Assembly (NCBI GenBank): GCA_025361325.1
Contig: JANYAL010000249.1
Location: 1-7,710 of the forward strand
Direction of reading: 5' to 3'
DNA length: 7,710 bases
Source of the DNA: Bacteroidota bacterium
GTDB taxonomy: Bacteria > Bacteroidota > Bacteroidia > Chitinophagales > Chitinophagaceae
Shown here: positions 5,947 to 7,710 of the stretch, piece by piece
How positions within the stretch are numbered: position 1 is the first letter of the stretch
Layout: each line of letters begins with the position of its first letter
Notes under the pieces: model-generated
What the model was told of the DNA's origin: nothing
Databases searched by the model: none
Seen by the model: only the letters and a program-made list of their open reading frames with translations
Position numbers and translations under genes: made by a program

Positions 5947-6882
5947 CTAAACAGACAACCCGGTGCGTGCGCTTTTCGGGAATACAATCACAGGGGGAAT
6001 GGGTTCTTTCAGCTCTTCCGGGAAATCCTCCGACTGTATCTCGATCCTGCGGGTAATATCGCTCAGGGAAGAGAGCCGCTGAACGGTATAAGGGATGGTA
6101 TCGAGCCCGGAAGCGAACTTCAGGATATAGCTGTAGATGCCGAACAGGCTTCCGGCCATCACCGCCGAACTGTGCATGTTCTTGGAAACAATGAGCGAGA
6201 TTCCGATGACCACCAATACCATGACCTCCATGAAACCGAAGTTCCAGGCCTCTTTATCGGAAATGATCACCTGCCATTTGCGCAGGTTATTATAATGCTG
6301 CCGGATGATGTGGTTATTACCCGTGGAAATGATATCTACCTGTTTCTCCAGCTCGTCGTTCTTTTGCTTGCTGAGCTGTTTCATCCTTTTACCGTAGAAA
6401 TAGCTGATCGCGATGACCGGAACCAGGATGGCCAGGCAAACCCCTACCACTGTCTTGTCATAGAAGAAAAGCAAGATCAGTGAGCCGAAGATATTGTACA
6501 CCGCTTCAATCACGTATACCAGGTCGTGCTCCAGGAAATCGACGAATTCACGGGCCAGGGTGGAATGTGCGCTTAACTTGGATACTTCGATCTTGCTGAA
6601 CCTTCGGCTGAGGAATTTGGTGACAAGCGATGTATATATAGCGGTATAAGTACGGGTATCGTACATATGGCGGATGGTACCGATGACCAGGTAGGCCAGG
6701 TGTACCACGGTGAGTACGATCAGCCCGTGATAACTTCCCTTGATAAGGTCATTGATAGCTTCCCCGAAAAAATAGAAACGAAGCAGGTTACCCAGCATTT
6801 CCAGCGAGAACAGGGAATACGTAATGATGAGTTGATATTTATGCTTCATCATCAGGTTGCGTAAGATCTGAAATCTGGACAT
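5947..6882 (-). CDS. ABC transporter six-transmembrane domain protein without ATPase domain
   Basis: An inner-membrane protein of 311 residues built like the membrane half of an ABC exporter. Six hydrophobic segments fall roughly at 17-39, 53-72, 121-140, 144-162, 216-235 and 240-257. The long loops between segments 2 and 3 and between 4 and 5 (the latter containing GKRMKQLSKQKNDELEKQVD) match the extended cytoplasmic helices of type I exporters. A normal exporter continues into an ATPase domain near residue 290. Here it ends after a short Pro-rich tail (PIPPVIVFPKSARTGLSV), with no Walker or signature motif, and none appears in other frames downstream. It resembles the stand-alone ABC_membrane_3 type family, so the shortness is probably natural. 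It would need an ATPase encoded elsewhere or serve a non-transport role. It lies 102 bp downstream of the ATP-grasp/SET gene with no obvious promoter between, so co-transcription is likely but unproven. Confidence 0.85.
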   Translation of the reverse strand: MSRFQILRNLMMKHKYQLIITYSLFSLEMLGNLLRFYFFGEAINDLIKGSYHGLIVLTVVHLAYLVIGTIRHMYDTRTYTAIYTSLVTKFLSRRFSKIEVSKLSAHSTLAREFVDFLEHDLVYVIEAVYNIFGSLILLFFYDKTVVGVCLAILVPVIAISYFYGKRMKQLSKQKNDELEKQVDIISTGNNHIIRQHYNNLRKWQVIISDKEAWNFGFMEVMVLVVIGISLIVSKNMHSSAVMAGSLFGIYSYILKFASGLDTIPYTVQRLSSLSDITRRIEIQSEDFPEELKEPIPPVIVFPKSARTGLSV

Positions 6883-6984
6883 AGTTCTATTCTTTAGATG
6901 CTTTGATCAGTGTTAAATTTGCCACGGGGGGCATCAGAACTTTAATGGTTGGTGGTTAGTAAGACAGTGAAAAGAACTTTCGGT

Positions 6985-7710
6985 TTAACCCCTCAGCTTT
7001 TCTTCTCTTTCGGTTACCGAGTTGTTAGTGATCCCGGTAATCATTCCACTACATTTTTGAGAACCGCACCGGCATTCAAAAGGCTCCATGTTCTCATCCA
7101 GGAAGGATGCGTAATTGAGGGTTAGTTCATCACCCCGTGCAATATTGCGAAGGGCTACCACATTCAGTCCTTCATAAGTGGTATTGGGATCACAACTGTG
7201 ATTTTGAGGAGCCCAGTTTGCCGGATCGTTGTCCCACAACAAAAATACCTCTTTGCTGACAGGATAGGCATATTTTCTAAAAATTTCTTTTTCCTTAACA
7301 GACCAGTTCTGCTCTACGTACCTGCGTGTTATGATTCTTTGCATGGATCCTTCTCCTATGAATATCAATTCTTTAGCAAGGATATCGCGGGTGGCGTATA
7401 TTCCATAACCGGCTATGGAATTGCCCTTCATATGATAAATTTTTTGCTTTCCCTGATGTCTTGCTATGCCTTCTTCTATGATCATTTTCAGGAAATTGGC
7501 CTGCCCGAATCCGTCGTGTTTTAGTATATAATCCGCACTTCCCTCGTACCCATCTTTATAAAAGACCGAACAGGTAAAGTTAATTTCCAGGAAAAAGATC
7601 TCTTTATTTTCATTTACCCTGAAGTCGAGCCGGGCATATCCGACGCCACCAAAACCATTAAAGATGCGGCGTGTTGCTTCTTTGAGCCGTTCTTCCAGTT
7701 CCGGATCATT
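6985..7710 (-). CDS. ATP-grasp (D-Ala-D-Ala-ligase-like) fused to SET/post-SET methyltransferase, 5' end outside window
   Basis: Partial gene: 241 codons are visible and the frame is open to the right edge, so the start is missing. Counting from the edge, residues 16-75 are the C-terminal part of a D-Ala-D-Ala-ligase-like ATP-grasp domain: GYARLDFRV (24-32) and FFLEIN (39-44). Arg27, Asp29, Glu42 and Asn44 fall at the same spacing as the substrate and metal residues R255, D257, E270 and N272 of E. coli DdlB. From about residue 90 a SET domain follows: GYGIYA (101-106), NHSCDPN (170-176), GDELTLNY (193-200), and a post-SET CRCGSQKC (213-220) with the CxCx4C zinc pattern, where Cys173 would supply the fourth ligand. 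The first half should form an ATP-dependent amide (peptide-like) bond, and the SET domain should methylate a lysine or amine. The acceptor loop after Asn44 (FTCSVFYKDGYEGSAD) differs from true Ddl enzymes, so cell-wall D-Ala-D-Ala is unlikely. The Met at 7485 is internal, not the start. Confidence 0.88.
   Translation of the reverse strand, partial: NDPELEERLKEATRRIFNGFGGVGYARLDFRVNENKEIFFLEINFTCSVFYKDGYEGSADYILKHDGFGQANFLKMIIEEGIARHQGKQKIYHMKGNSIAGYGIYATRDILAKELIFIGEGSMQRIITRRYVEQNWSVKEKEIFRKYAYPVSKEVFLLWDNDPANWAPQNHSCDPNTTYEGLNVVALRNIARGDELTLNYASFLDENMEPFECRCGSQKCSGMITGITNNSVTEREEKLRG

Noticed and set aside
5941..6483. 180-codon plus-strand frame opposite the ABC membrane gene
   Set aside because: Antisense to a gene with clear TM segments; the translation is low-information and resembles no protein family I know.
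6905..6945. TGCC...GGCA hairpin between the ATP-grasp/SET and ABC genes as a terminator
   Set aside because: The stem is only four base pairs and there is no proper T tract, so it does not argue against co-transcription.
6985..7485. A stand-alone 166-residue SET protein starting at the ATG at 7485
   Set aside because: The frame is open upstream to the window edge, and its translation carries conserved ATP-grasp residues (RLDFR, LEIN) continuing into the Met, so this Met is internal.

Overview
The window looks like chromosomal DNA of a Bacteroidota bacterium, most likely of the Chitinophagaceae type. This rests on two Bacteroidota-style lipoproteins, several TAnnTTTG-like -7 promoter elements, few Shine-Dalgarno sequences, a large PIF1-like helicase with HRDC and C-terminal HTH domains, and a short tailless SSB paralogue. 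The genus is an inference. I see no tRNA, rRNA, CRISPR array, transposase or phage gene. All but one of the genes lie on the minus strand.

Layout, left to right. Positions 1-60 are non-coding and hold a tandem 11-bp repeat followed by a consensus DnaA box, so this may be the edge of an origin-like or DnaA-controlled region. A strong hairpin terminator (68-102) ends the helicase gene (137-2623). Between the helicase and ssb (2900-3244) are a possible 58-codon ORF with an unusually strong Shine-Dalgarno and the ssb terminator. The ssb gene diverges from a small zinc-finger-like protein gene (3466-3843, plus strand); a perfect 16-bp palindrome sits between them. A convergent junction with no recognisable gene (3844-4051) leads to a small lipoprotein with a DUF3828-like domain (4052-4573) and a lipoprotein alpha/beta-hydrolase of the BD-FAE/carboxylesterase type (4791-5702). 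Further right are a six-TM ABC-exporter membrane domain without an ATPase domain (5947-6882) and the 3' part of a gene running off the right edge (6985-7710). That last gene joins a D-Ala-D-Ala-ligase-like ATP-grasp domain to a complete SET plus post-SET methyltransferase domain. No gene-free stretch exceeds about 280 bp.

Functional grouping. The left half (helicase, SSB, possible DnaA sites) is DNA-metabolism related. The two lipoproteins in the middle are envelope proteins with no clear link to each other. The right end is the most unusual part: an ATP-grasp/SET fusion followed, 102 bp downstream on the same strand, by an ATPase-less ABC membrane protein. This pairing could make and methylate a peptide-like product, or modify a protein, and connect it to the membrane. 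That reading is inference; the domain identities themselves rest on visible catalytic motifs.
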